64,000 bases of DNA from Hahella sp. KA22 (GCF_004135205.1 NZ_CP035490.1:2001501-2065500), one strand, 5' to 3'; counted from the first letter of the stretch, positions 21,131 to 30,714 are shown. Made by a program: numbers and translations. The notes: a model not told the origin generated them from the letters alone.

Positions 21131-21595
21131 TTATTTCTCCAGCACCCTCCTGAACAGGGTTTCGTCGTTGTCACAGTCGCGCAGGTGTTCGCAGAAGCGA
21201 CGGTCATTGAATTTCTGGGCCAGCTGGCTCAGTAGGTCCAAGTGTTCGCTGGTGGCCTCTTGAGGCACGATCAGAACGAACAGCAGGTCCACGGGTTCGT
21301 TGTCTATGGCGTCAAAAGGGATTTTGTCCTTGAGCGTAAGCAAGGCCCCTATGATGCGGTCGCAGTTCTCCAAGCGGCAATGGGGTATCGCGATACCCTG
21401 GCCGATACCAGTGCTGCCGAGTCTTTCACGGCATATCAGGTTGGTAAAAATGGCGTTCTCGTCCAAAAACGGAAAATGTTGCGCAATCAGATTGGCGATA
21501 TATTCGAGAACGCGCTTCTTACTCGAGCCCGACACCCCACAGCGTGTGAGGGCGGGCGAGATAATTGACTCAATAGTTAGTGTGGTTTGGGCCAT
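21131..21595 (-). CDS. ptsN: nitrogen-regulatory PTS EIIA component PtsN
   Basis: EIIA-Ntr (154 aa), the output protein of the nitrogen PTS, which regulates K+ transport and other targets by its phosphorylation state. The phospho-accepting histidine is H72 in GIGQGIAIPHCRLE. The family N-terminus (TIESIISPALTRCGVSGSSKKRVLE) and the LLFVLIVPQEATSEHLDLLSQLA region are intact. It is separated from hpf by 6 bp and from rapZ by 26 bp, so it is co-transcribed with them. Confidence 0.96.
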   Translation of the reverse strand: MAQTTLTIESIISPALTRCGVSGSSKKRVLEYIANLIAQHFPFLDENAIFTNLICRERLGSTGIGQGIAIPHCRLENCDRIIGALLTLKDKIPFDAIDNEPVDLLFVLIVPQEATSEHLDLLSQLAQKFNDRRFCEHLRDCDNDETLFRRVLEK

Positions 21596-21601
21596 GTTCT
21601 G

Positions 21602-21910
21602 TTATCTGGCGGATGCGCCGTGCATCCGATCAACGTGCTTCTCTTTGTGTTTGAGGATCTGGCGGTCTAATTTGTCCACCAGTGCGTCAATTGACGCGTA
21701 CATATCTTCGTGTTCAGCATTGGCATGCAGGTCAGCGCCGCTTATGTGCATGGTTGCTTCCGCAATCTGACGCTGTTTTTGAATGGAGAGCGTAACTTGG
21801 ACATTACTGATACTGTCGAAGTGTCGTTCGAGCTTGTCGAACTTGTTGTTAACGTAGTCTTTCAGTGCTTCAGTTAACTCGACTTGATGTCCGGTGATGT
21901 TCATTTGCAT
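21602..21910 (-). CDS. hpf: ribosome hibernation promoting factor (short HPF)
   Basis: Short-form HPF/YfiA-family protein (102 aa) that binds the 30S decoding region and favours dimeric 100S ribosomes in stationary phase. The family N-terminus MNITGHQVELTEALKDYV and the segment DLHANAEHEDMYASIDALVDKLDRQI are complete. A GGAG ribosome-binding site lies 6 bases ahead of the first ATG (MQMNITG). It sits between rpoN (115 bp upstream) and ptsN, the canonical location. Confidence 0.95.
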   Translation of the reverse strand: MQMNITGHQVELTEALKDYVNNKFDKLERHFDSISNVQVTLSIQKQRQIAEATMHISGADLHANAEHEDMYASIDALVDKLDRQILKHKEKHVDRMHGASAR

Positions 21911-22025
21911 ACTTTGCTCCTAATGCCAATATACGGTGCATTATGAATTTTGCACTTCCATGAAAAATACTAGCACATCCAATTTGTGACTATTTGATTT
22001 AAGTCTTATGCCTGCATTCCTCCTT

Positions 22026-23528
22026 TTAAATTAACCGCTTACGTTCATTGGAAGGCGGAATGGAAAGCGCCTCCCGGTACTTTGCGATCGTGCGACGGGC
22101 GACGTTGATGCCCTGTTCGCCAAGCAGCGCAGCAATTTTGCTGTCGCTCAATGGTTTCTTTGGTGATTCCGCCGCGACTAACTTCTTGATAATAGCTCTA
22201 ATAGCGGTCGAAGAACACTCGCCACCCGTATCTGTGCTGACATGGCTGGAGAAAAAGTACTTCAGCTCAAATACGCCGCGAGGAGTGTGCATGTATTTCT
22301 GGGTGGTCACCCGGGAAATCGTTGACTCATGCATCTCCACCGCCTCCGCAATATCGTGCAGCACCAGTGGCTTCATCGCCTCTTCGCCGTACTCAAGGAA
22401 TCCTTGCTGATGTTCGACGATTTGTGAGGCGACTTTCAACAGAGTTTCATTACGGCTTTGCAAGCTTTTGATAAACCAGCGGGCTTCCTGTAACTGGTCG
22501 CGCAAATAAGTGTTATCTGAGCTGTTGTCCGCCCGTCTCACCAGGCCTGCATAGCCAGGGTTGATGCGGATCTTCGGGGCGATTTCAGGGTTCAGTTCCA
22601 CCAGCCAGCGGCCGTTGGCTTTTTTGACGATAACGTCAGGAACCACGTATTCGGTATTGCTTTCCTGAATGCCTTCGCCTGGCCTTGGGTTCAAGCTTTG
22701 AATCAGTTTGAGCACTTCCCGCAGATCGTCTTCTTTTAGACGGCTGCGGCGCATCAACTGGGCGTAGTCACGGTTGCCAAGCAGATTGATATAGTGGCTG
22801 ACCACCAGCTTGGCCTGTCCAAGCCAGGGGGTGTCTTTAGGCAGTTGGTTCAACTGGCTCAGCAGGCAGTCCTGTAAGTTGCAGGTGGCGACTCCTGGAG
22901 GATCGAACTGCTGCACGCGTTTTAAGACGGCGCGTACTTCGTCCAGCTCAATTTCCTCTTCCCCCTCAGTTTGCAGTCCGCCATGAATTTCGTCAGGAGT
23001 GAGTGAGAGATAGCCGTCGGTATTGACTGCATCGATTATCGCAACAGCGATCATGCGGTCAATGTCGGACATGGGGGTAAGGTTCAGTTGCCAGAGAAGG
23101 TGGTCTTGCAGGGTTTCGCCTTTGCTATTGCGGGATTCGAAGTCGTACTCGTCATCTTCGCCGCCGCTGTAGCTGCTTGATCCGCTCTGGAAGACATCAT
23201 CCCAGGCGGTATCGACGGGGAGGTCGTTCGGAATAGAATCGGACCAGTTGTCCTCTTCAGCGAATCCTCCTTCATCCATGCCCGACTCTTGCGTTCGCTC
23301 CTTGCTGGAGTTATTAGCGAGCATGTCGCTGATCGTATCGTTCTGAACGTGGTTGGGAGATTCGTCTTCTTCAGACACTTCCAGCATGGGGTTGGACTCA
23401 AGCGCTTGTTGAATCTCCTGCTGTAAATCCAGTGTTGAAAGCTGCAAAAGTTTTATTGCTTGTTGCAGTTGCGGGGTCATGGTCAGCTGTTGACCCAGCT
23501 TTAACTGCAATGAAGTTTTCATAACCAT
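22026..23528 (-). CDS. rpoN: RNA polymerase sigma-54 factor
   Basis: Alternative sigma factor recognising -24/-12 promoters that need enhancer-binding ATPases. The N-terminal activator-interacting region is Gln/Leu-rich ([20 protein letters not shown]), an acidic linker follows, then the core-binding domain. The C-terminal RpoN box [10 protein letters not shown] is at residues 477-486. The length of 500 aa is typical. Downstream hpf-ptsN-rapZ-ptsO form the classical cluster, and lptB lies upstream by 116 bp. A probable target in this window is the pilA promoter. Confidence 0.98.
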   Translation of the reverse strand: MVMKTSLQLKLGQQLTMTPQLQQAIKLLQLSTLDLQQEIQQALESNPMLEVSEEDESPNHVQNDTISDMLANNSSKERTQESGMDEGGFAEEDNWSDSIPNDLPVDTAWDDVFQSGSSSYSGGEDDEYDFESRNSKGETLQDHLLWQLNLTPMSDIDRMIAVAIIDAVNTDGYLSLTPDEIHGGLQTEGEEEIELDEVRAVLKRVQQFDPPGVATCNLQDCLLSQLNQLPKDTPWLGQAKLVVSHYINLLGNRDYAQLMRRSRLKEDDLREVLKLIQSLNPRPGEGIQESNTEYVVPDVIVKKANGRWLVELNPEIAPKIRINPGYAGLVRRADNSSDNTYLRDQLQEARWFIKSLQSRNETLLKVASQIVEHQQGFLEYGEEAMKPLVLHDIAEAVEMHESTISRVTTQKYMHTPRGVFELKYFFSSHVSTDTGGECSSTAIRAIIKKLVAAESPKKPLSDSKIAALLGEQGINVARRTIAKYREALSIPPSNERKRLI

Positions 23529-23644
23529 CTGATGCTTACCACCGATTCAGGCACAGATCTTGTGAGTTTTTCATAGTTATTAGGTGCTTTAATCCTAAGC
23601 TCTTGAGCCTTGGGGTCCATCTTGGATGGAGGCCGCCGGTTAAA

Positions 23645-24370
23645 CTAAAGTTTGAACTGGTCACCCAGATAGACCTCTCGAACCTTTGGGTTGGCAAGGA
23701 TATCACTTGGGGCGCCGCTTGCGATAATAAATCCTTCACTGACAATATAGGCGCGTTCACAAATATCCAAGGTCTCGCGCACATTATGGTCTGTAATTAA
23801 AACGCCGATGCCGCGCTTTTTGAGATGCTCGATAATCTGCTTGATATCATTGACGGAAATAGGGTCCACCCCGGCGAAAGGTTCGTCCAGTAAAACAAAC
23901 TTGGGCTCCGTAGCCAGCGCGCGAGCAATTTCCACGCGTCGACGCTCGCCGCCTGAGAGGCTCATGCCCAGGCTTTTACGAATATGGGTGATGTGAAATT
24001 CCTGCAGCAGCTCCTCCATCTTAAGCTTACGCTCCTTGCGGCTGAGATCTGCTCTGGTCTCAAGAATGGCGTAGATATTGTCCTCTACTGACAGCTTTCT
24101 GAAGACCGATGCTTCCTGCGGCAGATAGCCAATGCCCTTGCGCGCTCTCCCATGCATTGGCAGGCCGGTGATTTCCGTTTCGTCAATAAATACGCTGCCT
24201 TTGTCGCTGGGGATCAGTCCTACCACCATATAGAAACAGGTGGTCTTTCCTGCGCCGTTAGGGCCGAGGAGGCCCACGATTTCGCCGCTGCGGATTTCAA
24301 CGGACACATCTTTTACTACGGGCCGTTTCTTGTAGGCCTTGGCCAGGTTTCTGGCGGTGAGAGTGCTCAT
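23645..24370 (-). CDS. lptB: LPS export ABC transporter ATPase LptB
   Basis: Cytoplasmic ATPase of LptB2FG, which powers extraction of LPS from the inner membrane. Walker A is GPNGAGKTT at residues 36-44, the ABC signature is LSGGERRR near residue 138, Walker B is [13 protein letters not shown], and the H-loop is [10 protein letters not shown]. At 241 aa it has the family length. Its start overlaps the lptA stop by 4 bp, so the two are probably translationally coupled. Confidence 0.97.
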   Translation of the reverse strand: MSTLTARNLAKAYKKRPVVKDVSVEIRSGEIVGLLGPNGAGKTTCFYMVVGLIPSDKGSVFIDETEITGLPMHGRARKGIGYLPQEASVFRKLSVEDNIYAILETRADLSRKERKLKMEELLQEFHITHIRKSLGMSLSGGERRRVEIARALATEPKFVLLDEPFAGVDPISVNDIKQIIEHLKKRGIGVLITDHNVRETLDICERAYIVSEGFIIASGAPSDILANPKVREVYLGDQFKL

Positions 24371-24891
24371 TGTTTATTAGATTTGGGCGGATGATAGATA
24401 ATTTCAACCTGCTCGGTTTGATTGCCCGATGAGGCTCCCTTTGCCGTGACTAAACGCTTGTCTGTGAAATAAATAATTTCTTCGCCTTCCACTGAGCTAT
24501 TGTCCTGAAGAATGCGCGCATGGTTACGCATAACGACTTTACTCTGGCTGCGGTCATAATCCATGCTTTCTGCGTAAGCGTGGGTTTCAGTTTGTTTTTC
24601 TTGGTCAAACTGCACTAAATGAGCGGGTTTGCCGGTCGCCTGGAAGCGGCTGATGCCATTGTCGTCGGTGTATAAAATGACTTTGTCCGCCTCAATGCTG
24701 GATTTGCCTTGGGTAATGACGACATTGCCGATATAGGTGTCGATGCCTTTTTGGCCATCTCTCTCCCAACGTCCCGCTTTGATGCGCACTGGTTCGTCAC
24801 TGCCGTTAAGAAGATCCAAAGCATGGCTAAGCGGGGCGAACATAAGGCTCAATAACAGCGCCGCGGTGAATAGTTTACTTGGGTTGTGCAT
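24367..24891 (-). CDS. lptA: LPS transport periplasmic protein LptA
   Basis: Periplasmic bridge protein (174 aa) of the Lpt machine, forming a beta-jellyroll filament between LptC and LptD. A signal peptide covers residues 1-25 ([18 protein letters not shown], cleavage after SHA). The OstA-like domain includes [18 protein letters not shown] and [17 protein letters not shown]. It overlaps both neighbours, lptC by 17 bp and lptB by 4 bp. Confidence 0.94.
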   Translation of the reverse strand: MHNPSKLFTAALLLSLMFAPLSHALDLLNGSDEPVRIKAGRWERDGQKGIDTYIGNVVITQGKSSIEADKVILYTDDNGISRFQATGKPAHLVQFDQEKQTETHAYAESMDYDRSQSKVVMRNHARILQDNSSVEGEEIIYFTDKRLVTAKGASSGNQTEQVEIIYHPPKSNKQ

Positions 24892-25453
24892 AAACGCCGG
24901 TTACCTGAGAAAGTAATACAATAAGCTTTTTATCAATGTCCGCCTCCATTCCGACAGCGGTTAACTGATTGATATTTGAAGTTATCTTAACGGGTTGATC
25001 GGTGCTGATAAAGCGCGACTTGTTGTTGTAGTCGAGCGCTTGCGTTTGCATGAGAATTGGCGCCCCGTCGTTGGAAGCGCCATTTACTTCCACGTCCCCA
25101 CGCAGTTTCAGGGTGTCCTGCTTGATCAGCAGCTCGCCTTCCAGGGACTCCACATGCCAGCTTTTCTCCCCTTGCTGGAAGATCTCCAGATTGGGGCGCG
25201 TGAGTACGCCGGTGTCTGTATCAGGATAGTGCTTCGCCAGCTGGCTTTGCAGGCGGCTGGTGAGTGCGCCCTCTTTGTTGTAGGTGGTGTAAACCGCGTT
25301 GATGACAAATGCGTCAGGTTCGTCTTTCAGGAGCGGTTCTTCCTCGAAGAACGGGACGCTGGCTTCGTCCTGATAGGCGACCAGATAAATAACCAAAAGC
25401 GCCGCCAAAGCCGCGTAGAGCCATTTGCTGTATTGTCTGAACAGTTCTGTCAT
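24875..25453 (-). CDS. lptC: LPS export protein LptC
   Basis: Bitopic inner-membrane protein (192 aa) that receives LPS from LptB2FG and hands it to LptA. One membrane helix spans about residues 12-26 (WLYAALAALLVIYLV), followed by the periplasmic LptC jellyroll with VINAVYTTYNKEGALTSRL and the motif LRGDVEVN. It starts 4 bp after kdsC and overlaps lptA. The order kdsD-kdsC-lptC-lptA-lptB is standard. Confidence 0.93.
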   Translation of the reverse strand: MTELFRQYSKWLYAALAALLVIYLVAYQDEASVPFFEEEPLLKDEPDAFVINAVYTTYNKEGALTSRLQSQLAKHYPDTDTGVLTRPNLEIFQQGEKSWHVESLEGELLIKQDTLKLRGDVEVNGASNDGAPILMQTQALDYNNKSRFISTDQPVKITSNINQLTAVGMEADIDKKLIVLLSQVTGVYAQPK

Positions 25454-25457
25454 GAAG

Positions 25458-25994
25458 TTATAGGTAGGCTTCCAAGGAGGTGTGGAGCAGGCCTTTTGCC
25501 GCCAGAATCATATCGCATACCTCTCTGACCGCGCCTTTGCCGCCCTGGGTTGCGGTGCAGTAAGTGGCGTGCTGACGGACAAACCAGTGACCGTTCGGCA
25601 CGGTAACGCCAAATCCGCAGCTGCGAATGGCCGCCAGATCGGGCAGGTCGTCGCCGACATAGGCGCATTCATCCAACTCTAAACCAAGCTTGCTACGAAT
25701 CTCATTGAGCCCGACAAGCTTGTCTTCGCGGCCTTGCAGTAACTCTAAAATGCCCAGGTCGCCAGCTCTTTTGGCGACCATGGCTGACTTACGACCAGTA
25801 ATAATGGCGACGGTTACTCCCGCTTTTTGCAATTGCTTGACGCCAAGACCGTCGAGTATGGAGAAGGGTTTGAATTGCTCTCCAGATTCGCCGAAGTAAA
25901 GAGTCCCGTCTGTCAGAACGCCGTCTACGTCCAGCGCTAAGAGCTTAATCGGTTGCAAAGCTCGCATTTGTTGTTCGGTCAAAGTTGGCGACAT
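25458..25994 (-). CDS. kdsC: 3-deoxy-D-manno-octulosonate 8-phosphate phosphatase
   Basis: HAD-family phosphatase (178 aa, type C0) that dephosphorylates Kdo-8-phosphate to Kdo for lipid A inner-core synthesis. The nucleophile motif LDVDGVLTDG contains D22 and D24. Motif II is AIITGRKS and motif III/IV is YVGDDLPDLAAI. Its start overlaps the kdsD stop by one base, indicating coupling. Confidence 0.95.
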   Translation of the reverse strand: MSPTLTEQQMRALQPIKLLALDVDGVLTDGTLYFGESGEQFKPFSILDGLGVKQLQKAGVTVAIITGRKSAMVAKRAGDLGILELLQGREDKLVGLNEIRSKLGLELDECAYVGDDLPDLAAIRSCGFGVTVPNGHWFVRQHATYCTATQGGKGAVREVCDMILAAKGLLHTSLEAYL

Positions 25995-26971
25995 TAAATG
26001 ACTCCTGCGCGTAGCATGTCCTGGGTATTGAAAGCGCCAATGACTTTTCTGTCAGCATCGACGACAGGCAGCGCGTTGATCTTTTTCTCCTGCATCAACC
26101 CTAGAGCTTCAGCGGCGAGCATGTCTTTGGTGACAGTCTTGCAGTTTGCCGTCATAACCGTATCAATGGCGCAGCTCCGAATGTCAATGTTTTTATCTAG
26201 AGTGCGGCGTAAATCGCCGTCAGTAAACACGCCGAGAAGCTTGTCGTCTGCGTCGACGATACAAGTCATGCCCAGGCCTTTCTGCGACATTTGCAGGAGC
26301 GACTCACTCAAAGATGCTCCACTTTTTACTACCGGGACTGCATCGCCAGAATGCATGATGTCGGAAATTTTCAGCAATAGCCTGCGGCCCAGAGCTCCCC
26401 CAGGGTGAGAGAATGCAAAGTCCTCTGCTGTAAAACCACGCGCCTCCAGCAGCGCAATCGCCAAAGCGTCTCCTAACACCAGGCAAACCGTGGTGCTGGA
26501 GGTGGGGGCGAGTCCCAGAGGGCAGGCCTCTGTGGCAACGCTGGCGTCAATGTTAGCTTCTGCAATCTGAGAAAGAGTAGAGTCCGGCTTGCCGGTCATG
26601 CTGATCAATGGGACTCCCATTCTTTTCAAAAGGGGGAGTATGGTGACAATTTCCGCCGTGTTGCCTGAGTTGGATATCGCCAATACAAGGTCGTCGGGGG
26701 TGACCATGCCGAGGTCGCCGTGGCTGGCTTCACCGGGGTGAAGAAAAAACGACGGCGTACCCGTGGACGCAAGGGTGGCGGCAATTTTATTGCCTATGTG
26801 ACCTGACTTGCCCATCCCGGTAACCACCACGCGCCCTTTGCAGTTCAGCATCAGGTCGCAGGCCTTAACAAACGCATCGTCAATCCGGCTGCTGAGCGCC
26901 TGAACCGCCTGAATCTCCATTTCTATGGTGCGTCTTGCGGCCTTTATGTATTCGTGGTCGTGATGGCTCAT
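25994..26971 (-). CDS. kdsD: D-arabinose 5-phosphate isomerase
   Basis: Converts ribulose 5-phosphate to arabinose 5-phosphate, the entry step of Kdo synthesis. It has an N-terminal SIS domain (residues about 40-170, with GMGKSGHIGNKIAATLASTG and SNSGNTAEI) and two CBS domains (about 205-325). The length of 325 aa is typical of the LPS-linked KdsD type. It is the first gene of the kdsDC-lptCAB operon and is divergent from mlaF. Confidence 0.95.
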   Translation of the reverse strand: MSHHDHEYIKAARRTIEMEIQAVQALSSRIDDAFVKACDLMLNCKGRVVVTGMGKSGHIGNKIAATLASTGTPSFFLHPGEASHGDLGMVTPDDLVLAISNSGNTAEIVTILPLLKRMGVPLISMTGKPDSTLSQIAEANIDASVATEACPLGLAPTSSTTVCLVLGDALAIALLEARGFTAEDFAFSHPGGALGRRLLLKISDIMHSGDAVPVVKSGASLSESLLQMSQKGLGMTCIVDADDKLLGVFTDGDLRRTLDKNIDIRSCAIDTVMTANCKTVTKDMLAAEALGLMQEKKINALPVVDADRKVIGAFNTQDMLRAGVI

Positions 26972-27281
26972 TAATCTGGCGTTCCTAATGGCGTTGGCAG
27001 TGGCGGATATTGCGTCGCGGTAATGCTTCTGCGCCGCCTTGTTTAAACAGTCTTGCGAAAAAGTGGCGTTCGGCGAGGCCTGCGTATTATACGACGCTCG
27101 GGGACTGCTGCAACTTGCCGGGAAAGATGTGGGCAGTTAAAACATCTTCTGATATATTCCGCAGCTGTTTAGGCTATTTTTGGCAGAAACGCTAAAGCCG
27201 CCGTAAGGTTATGTTTTTAGGATACTTAATGCTTCCAGGAAGGGAGCGTTTACGCGGGCTGGGCGATTAAGGTGATTTTAG
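26972..27281. other. divergent regulatory region kdsD / mlaF
   Basis: This gap between two divergent envelope operons carries a good minus-strand promoter for kdsD (listed separately). On the plus strand only weak promoter-like words occur ahead of mlaF. A 61-codon plus-strand open frame at 27010-27195 has no ribosome-binding site and no recognisable protein features, so no gene is called. Confidence 0.4.
27086..27113 (-). promoter_or_regulatory. candidate sigma-70 promoter for kdsDC-lptCAB
   Basis: On the minus strand TTGCAG (27108-27113) and a perfect TATAAT (27086-27091) are separated by 16 bp. Transcription would start about 110 bp ahead of the kdsD ATG. The match is good, but the start has not been tested. 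Confidence 0.55.
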
Positions 27282-28121
27282 ATGACGCAAAACCCCTCCA
27301 ATTACGTGGAAGTCAGGGGGCTTACCTTCGCCAGAGGCGACAGGCTTATCTACGATAACGTAGACATCGATATACCCAAAGGCAAGGTCACCACCATCAT
27401 GGGGCCCAGCGGTACGGGTAAGACCACTCTACTTAAACTGATCGGCGGCCAATTGAAGCCCGACAAAGGCGACATCTGGGTGAACGGCTTTAATGTGCCG
27501 AAGTTGAAGCGCAAAGAGTTATATGAATTGCGCGAGAGCATGGGGATGTTGTTTCAATCTGGCGCGCTCTTTTCGGATATCAATGTCTTTGAGAACGTCG
27601 CATTTCCCTTGCGGATTCACACTCAGCTACCGGAGGCAATGATTCGTGATTTGGTGTTGATGAAGCTGCATGCAGTGGGGCTGCGCGGCGCGCGTGAATT
27701 GATGCCAAGCGAATTGTCTGGCGGTATGGCTCGTCGCGTGGCTTTGGCGCGGGCTATCTCTATGGACCCGGAAATGGTTATGTATGATGAGCCTTTTACC
27801 GGCCAGGACCCTATTGCTATGGGGGTTATTGTCCAGCTGATTCGCTTGCTCAATGATGCGTTGGGGCTGACCAGTGTGGTCGTGTCTCATGATATTCAGG
27901 AGTCATTGAGTATTACTGACCACCTTTGCATTGTCGCCGACGGTAAGGTGATGGGGCAGGGTAGTCCACAAGAATTGCGTTCCAGCGGGAATGCTTTCGT
28001 CAAGCAGTTTCTCAATGGTTTGCCGGATGGACCCGTGCCTTTCCATTTTCCCGCGACAGACTATGCGGAGGATTTGTTACGAGGAGACCAGGATGCTGGA
28101 TTTTCTGCAAAGGCTTGGTAG
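27282..28121 (+). CDS. mlaF: phospholipid ABC transporter ATP-binding protein MlaF
   Basis: ATPase of the MlaFEDB complex, which moves phospholipids between MlaC and the inner membrane to keep outer-membrane lipid asymmetry. Walker A is GPSGTGKTT at residues 41-49, the signature is [14 protein letters not shown], and Walker B is [13 protein letters not shown]. The length of 279 aa is normal. It is the first gene of mlaFEDCB and its 3' end overlaps mlaE by 29 bp. Confidence 0.97.
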   Translation: MTQNPSNYVEVRGLTFARGDRLIYDNVDIDIPKGKVTTIMGPSGTGKTTLLKLIGGQLKPDKGDIWVNGFNVPKLKRKELYELRESMGMLFQSGALFSDINVFENVAFPLRIHTQLPEAMIRDLVLMKLHAVGLRGARELMPSELSGGMARRVALARAISMDPEMVMYDEPFTGQDPIAMGVIVQLIRLLNDALGLTSVVVSHDIQESLSITDHLCIVADGKVMGQGSPQELRSSGNAFVKQFLNGLPDGPVPFHFPATDYAEDLLRGDQDAGFSAKAW

Positions 28122-28872
28122 AAACGGCCTGCTTTCGCTCGGCTCCTTAGGTCGGGCGGGAATATTCTTGGTGGGGTCGCTAATGGGCGCTCCACGTATG
28201 AAAGGTTTGCCGCTATTACTCAAGCAGCTTTACTCCGTAGGCGTCCTCTCGCTGGTGATTATTGTCGTTAGTGGGCTGTTCATCGGCATGGTGCTTGGCC
28301 TGCAGGGCTACAATATTTTGGTGGACTATGGTTCAGAGCAGGCCATTGGCCAGATGATCGCTCTGACGCTGGTGCGCGAGTTGGGGCCGGTAGTAACCGC
28401 GTTATTATTTGCTGGACGCGCCGGCTCTGCGCTGACTGCGGAAATCGGGTTAATGAAGGCGACTGAGCAATTGTCCAGCCTTGAAATGATGGGGGTTGAC
28501 CCATTGCGGCAGATCATTGCGCCGCGACTGCTTGCCGGGTTTATCGCTATGCCGATGTTGGCCATGATATTTAGCGTGGTGGGCGTCTGGGGCGGCAAAA
28601 TGGTGGGAGTAGAATGGCTGGGCGTCTATGAAGGTTCCTTTTGGAGCAATATGCAGGCGTCCGTGGACTTTTCCGATGACATCCTCAATGGGATTATCAA
28701 GAGCATTGTGTTTGGCGTCGTGTGTACCTGGATCGCCGTGTTTCAGGGGTATGATTCTGTCCCTACTTCTGAGGGCATCAGCTCCGCGACCACCAAGACA
28801 GTCGTTTACTCATCGTTAGCTGTGCTGGGATTGGATTTTCTTTTGACCGCCGTAATGTTTGGAGATTTTTAA
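28093..28872 (+). CDS. mlaE: phospholipid ABC transporter permease MlaE
   Basis: Integral membrane permease of MlaFEDB (259 aa). The start at 28093 gives [20 protein letters not shown], the usual MlaE N-terminus, with GAGGAG about 7 bases ahead inside the mlaF 3' end. The frame is open further upstream, but that would place 34 unrelated residues over mlaF. The family segments [27 protein letters not shown] and [18 protein letters not shown] are present. Confidence 0.95.
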   Translation: MLDFLQRLGRNGLLSLGSLGRAGIFLVGSLMGAPRMKGLPLLLKQLYSVGVLSLVIIVVSGLFIGMVLGLQGYNILVDYGSEQAIGQMIALTLVRELGPVVTALLFAGRAGSALTAEIGLMKATEQLSSLEMMGVDPLRQIIAPRLLAGFIAMPMLAMIFSVVGVWGGKMVGVEWLGVYEGSFWSNMQASVDFSDDILNGIIKSIVFGVVCTWIAVFQGYDSVPTSEGISSATTKTVVYSSLAVLGLDFLLTAVMFGDF

Positions 28873-28873
28873 T

Positions 28874-29323
28874 ATGCGGATTCGTACGCTGGAGATATCT
28901 GTAGGGGCGTTCATTGTCGCCGGCATTGGGGCGTTGTTCCTATTGGCGCTGGAAGTAAGCGGGTTGTCACTGAGTCCAACGCAGGATACCTACAAGTTGT
29001 ATGCGGAATTTACTGATGTGGGCGGGCTGAGAGTGCGGGGTAAAGTGTCCTTGTCCGGCGTCACGATTGGGCGCGTCAACAGTATTTCGCTGGATCCCAA
29101 GTCGTCCAAGGCTGTAGTGGAAATGGATATTGATGCGGATGTGAACTATCTAAGTGCGGATAGTGTCGCAGTTATTAGTACTGCAGGCCTTTTGGGAGAG
29201 AAGTATATCAATGTCTCCATTGGCGGAGACGAGGAAGCCCTAAAGGAAGGGGACTTCTTTTACAGCACGCAGGGGGCGCTTAATTTAGAGAAGCTGATAA
29301 GTGACTTTGCAACCAGTAAGTAA
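28874..29323 (+). CDS. mlaD: phospholipid-binding protein MlaD
   Basis: MCE-domain protein (149 aa) anchored by one N-terminal helix (residues about 10-32). It forms the hexameric ring of MlaFEDB in the periplasm. The MCE domain runs from about 37 to 117, with LYAEFTDVGGLRVRGKVSLSG and the GLLGEKYINVSIGG segment. The ATG at 28874 is chosen over an in-frame TTG 15 bases earlier because GGAG lies 9 bases ahead and MRIRTLEISVGAF is the family N-terminus. It starts one base after the mlaE stop. Confidence 0.95.
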   Translation: MRIRTLEISVGAFIVAGIGALFLLALEVSGLSLSPTQDTYKLYAEFTDVGGLRVRGKVSLSGVTIGRVNSISLDPKSSKAVVEMDIDADVNYLSADSVAVISTAGLLGEKYINVSIGGDEEALKEGDFFYSTQGALNLEKLISDFATSK

Positions 29324-29404
29324 GTCGCTGTATCTCTGAATTCAAAATGAAGTTGTGAATTTGGGTTAGTACTAGTCAGGCAAAGAAATAGTTAGGCAAT
29401 TAAC

Positions 29405-30058
29405 ATGATGTTAACAGTGAAGAATATTGGGCGCATGTTCGCAGCCATGGCGATGGTGGCGTTTGCAGTTGTGGCGCAGGCCAACGCGCAGCAGGAAGTG
29501 ATGAGTGTGGTGCAGGACAGCACCAAAATGCTGGTTACAAAATTGCAGTCAGAAAAGCAGACTTATTATGAGAACCCGCAAAAGTTTTATGGGGTGATGG
29601 AAGGCGCGCTTCAAAATTTGGTTGATTTTGAGCGGATTGCCGCGCGGGTCATGGGGCGTTATCGCAGAGAAGCCAGTGATGAGCTGAAAGAAAAGTTTGT
29701 CGGAGTATTCAAAAAGAGTCTGTTTGATGCTTATGGCAAAGCGCTAGTGGAGAGTGGCGAGTTCAAAGTCAACGTATTGGCTGCGACCATCAATCCAAGA
29801 GATGAAGGGCGCGCAAGCGTGGATTTGGAAGTGATCTCCGCGTCTGGCAACAAGTATCCGGTTATCTATTCAATGTATAAGAATCGCGATAATAAATGGT
29901 TGCTGGAAAATGTCATCGTTAATGGCGTGAATATAGGGCTTGCATTCAAGGACCGCTTTGAGCAGCAAGTTAACGTGCACAATGGCGATATCACCAAGGT
30001 CGTAGATAGCTGGTCCAGTCGGATTGAAGAAGGTGAATTGACTGGCGAGGCGAAATAA
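29405..30058 (+). CDS. mlaC: phospholipid-binding periplasmic shuttle MlaC
   Basis: Periplasmic carrier (217 aa) that shuttles phospholipids between the outer-membrane MlaA complex and MlaFEDB. A signal peptide covers about residues 1-28 and ends in AQANA. The MlaC/Ttg2 family segments YYENPQKFYGVMEGALQNLVDFERIAARVMG and NVIVNGVNIGLAFKDRF-like pieces are visible in parts. It lies 81 bp after mlaD, and its stop overlaps the mlaB start by one base (TAATG). Confidence 0.95.
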   Translation: MMLTVKNIGRMFAAMAMVAFAVVAQANAQQEVMSVVQDSTKMLVTKLQSEKQTYYENPQKFYGVMEGALQNLVDFERIAARVMGRYRREASDELKEKFVGVFKKSLFDAYGKALVESGEFKVNVLAATINPRDEGRASVDLEVISASGNKYPVIYSMYKNRDNKWLLENVIVNGVNIGLAFKDRFEQQVNVHNGDITKVVDSWSSRIEEGELTGEAK

Positions 30059-30390
30059 TGTCTGCGAGATTGACCTGCGCTAAGGATGCGCAATCCAAAG
30101 AGATGGCGCTCAGTATTTCGGGGACGGTTGATCTCTCTAATGTGGCTGACTTGTTGGCCGAGGGCGAAAAGGCGGTGCAAGCTGCGGATGCGACCTCCCC
30201 GCTGCGCATAGATGTCTCTCTCGTCGAAAATGCGCAAAGTGTGCTGATATCATTGCTGCTGCGCCTGGTTGCGGCGGCGGAAGCAAAAGGCCTGAATGTC
30301 AGCGTTTCGGGTTTGACCGGTAAAATGTTCGATATTGCGCGGGTTAGCGGAGTGGAAACTGTTTTGCCATTGGCGGATGAGGCAGTCTAG
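30058..30390 (+). CDS. mlaB: STAS-domain protein MlaB
   Basis: Cytoplasmic STAS protein (110 aa) that binds MlaF and stabilises the ATPase dimer. The STAS fold pattern is visible as MALSISGTVDLSNVADLL and LRIDVSLVENAQSVLISLLLRLVAAAEAKG, the latter with the Ser near the tip of helix 2. It is the last mla gene and overlaps mlaC by one base. A dense run of hairpins follows directly after its stop codon. Confidence 0.92.
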   Translation: MSARLTCAKDAQSKEMALSISGTVDLSNVADLLAEGEKAVQAADATSPLRIDVSLVENAQSVLISLLLRLVAAAEAKGLNVSVSGLTGKMFDIARVSGVETVLPLADEAV

Positions 30391-30394
30391 CTAT

Positions 30395-30476
30395 TAATCA
30401 GGCAGACAAATAGCTTCCTTCTATTTGTCTGCAACTAATCAGGCAGACAAATAGCTTCCTTCTATTTGTCTGCAAC
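30395..30476. repeat. perfect 41-bp tandem duplication, each copy a hairpin
   Basis: Two identical 41-bp units (30395-30435 and 30436-30476) follow each other with no spacer. Each contains GCAGACAAATAG and its complement CTATTTGTCTGC, a perfect 12-bp stem with the 7-base loop CTTCCTT (30402-30432 and 30443-30473). No T tract follows either stem. Because the copies are identical and adjacent, a recent slippage or duplication is likely. Confidence 0.95.
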
Positions 30477-30632
30477 GACAGGGCCTGCACATGTCAGGCC
30501 CTGTCTCCCGCGGCTTGTCGCCGCGCAGGCGCGTCCATGCGCCTGGTGATTAACATGCCAATATCATTGCCATGTTAATAAATAAATATCCCTTCAAAAA
30601 AAACAATTTGCGGCGGTCGCTGCAAATTGTTT
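30477..30632. repeat. run of five further hairpins between mlaB and ibaG
   Basis: Directly after the tandem duplication come five more inverted repeats of unrelated sequence. Stems are 30477-30487/30495-30505 (11 bp, GACAGGGCCTG), 30509-30514/30520-30525 (6 bp, CGCGGC), 30526-30532/30539-30545 (7 bp, CAGGCGC), 30549-30557/30571-30579 (9 bp, ATTAACATG) and 30601-30611/30622-30632 (11 bp, AAACAATTTGC). All stems are perfect. None is followed by a typical T run on the plus strand. Together with the two preceding hairpins they fill most of the spacer up to the ibaG ribosome-binding site. Confidence 0.85.
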
Positions 30633-30714
30633 CCAATCCATAACTTGGGCCTGGCCCCTGCTTGGGGTAAAATGTCTCGTTTAGTTCAGCCAACGAATAA
30701 CGAGGAGTGGGCGC

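Noticed and set aside
27991-28092. Extended N-terminus of MlaE
   Set aside because: The frame is open, but the extra 34 residues overlap mlaF and are unlike MlaE, while the ATG at 28093 has a strong ribosome-binding site.
30395-30476. Possible CRISPR array
   Set aside because: Only two units, directly adjacent without spacers, each an internal hairpin; no cas genes nearby.
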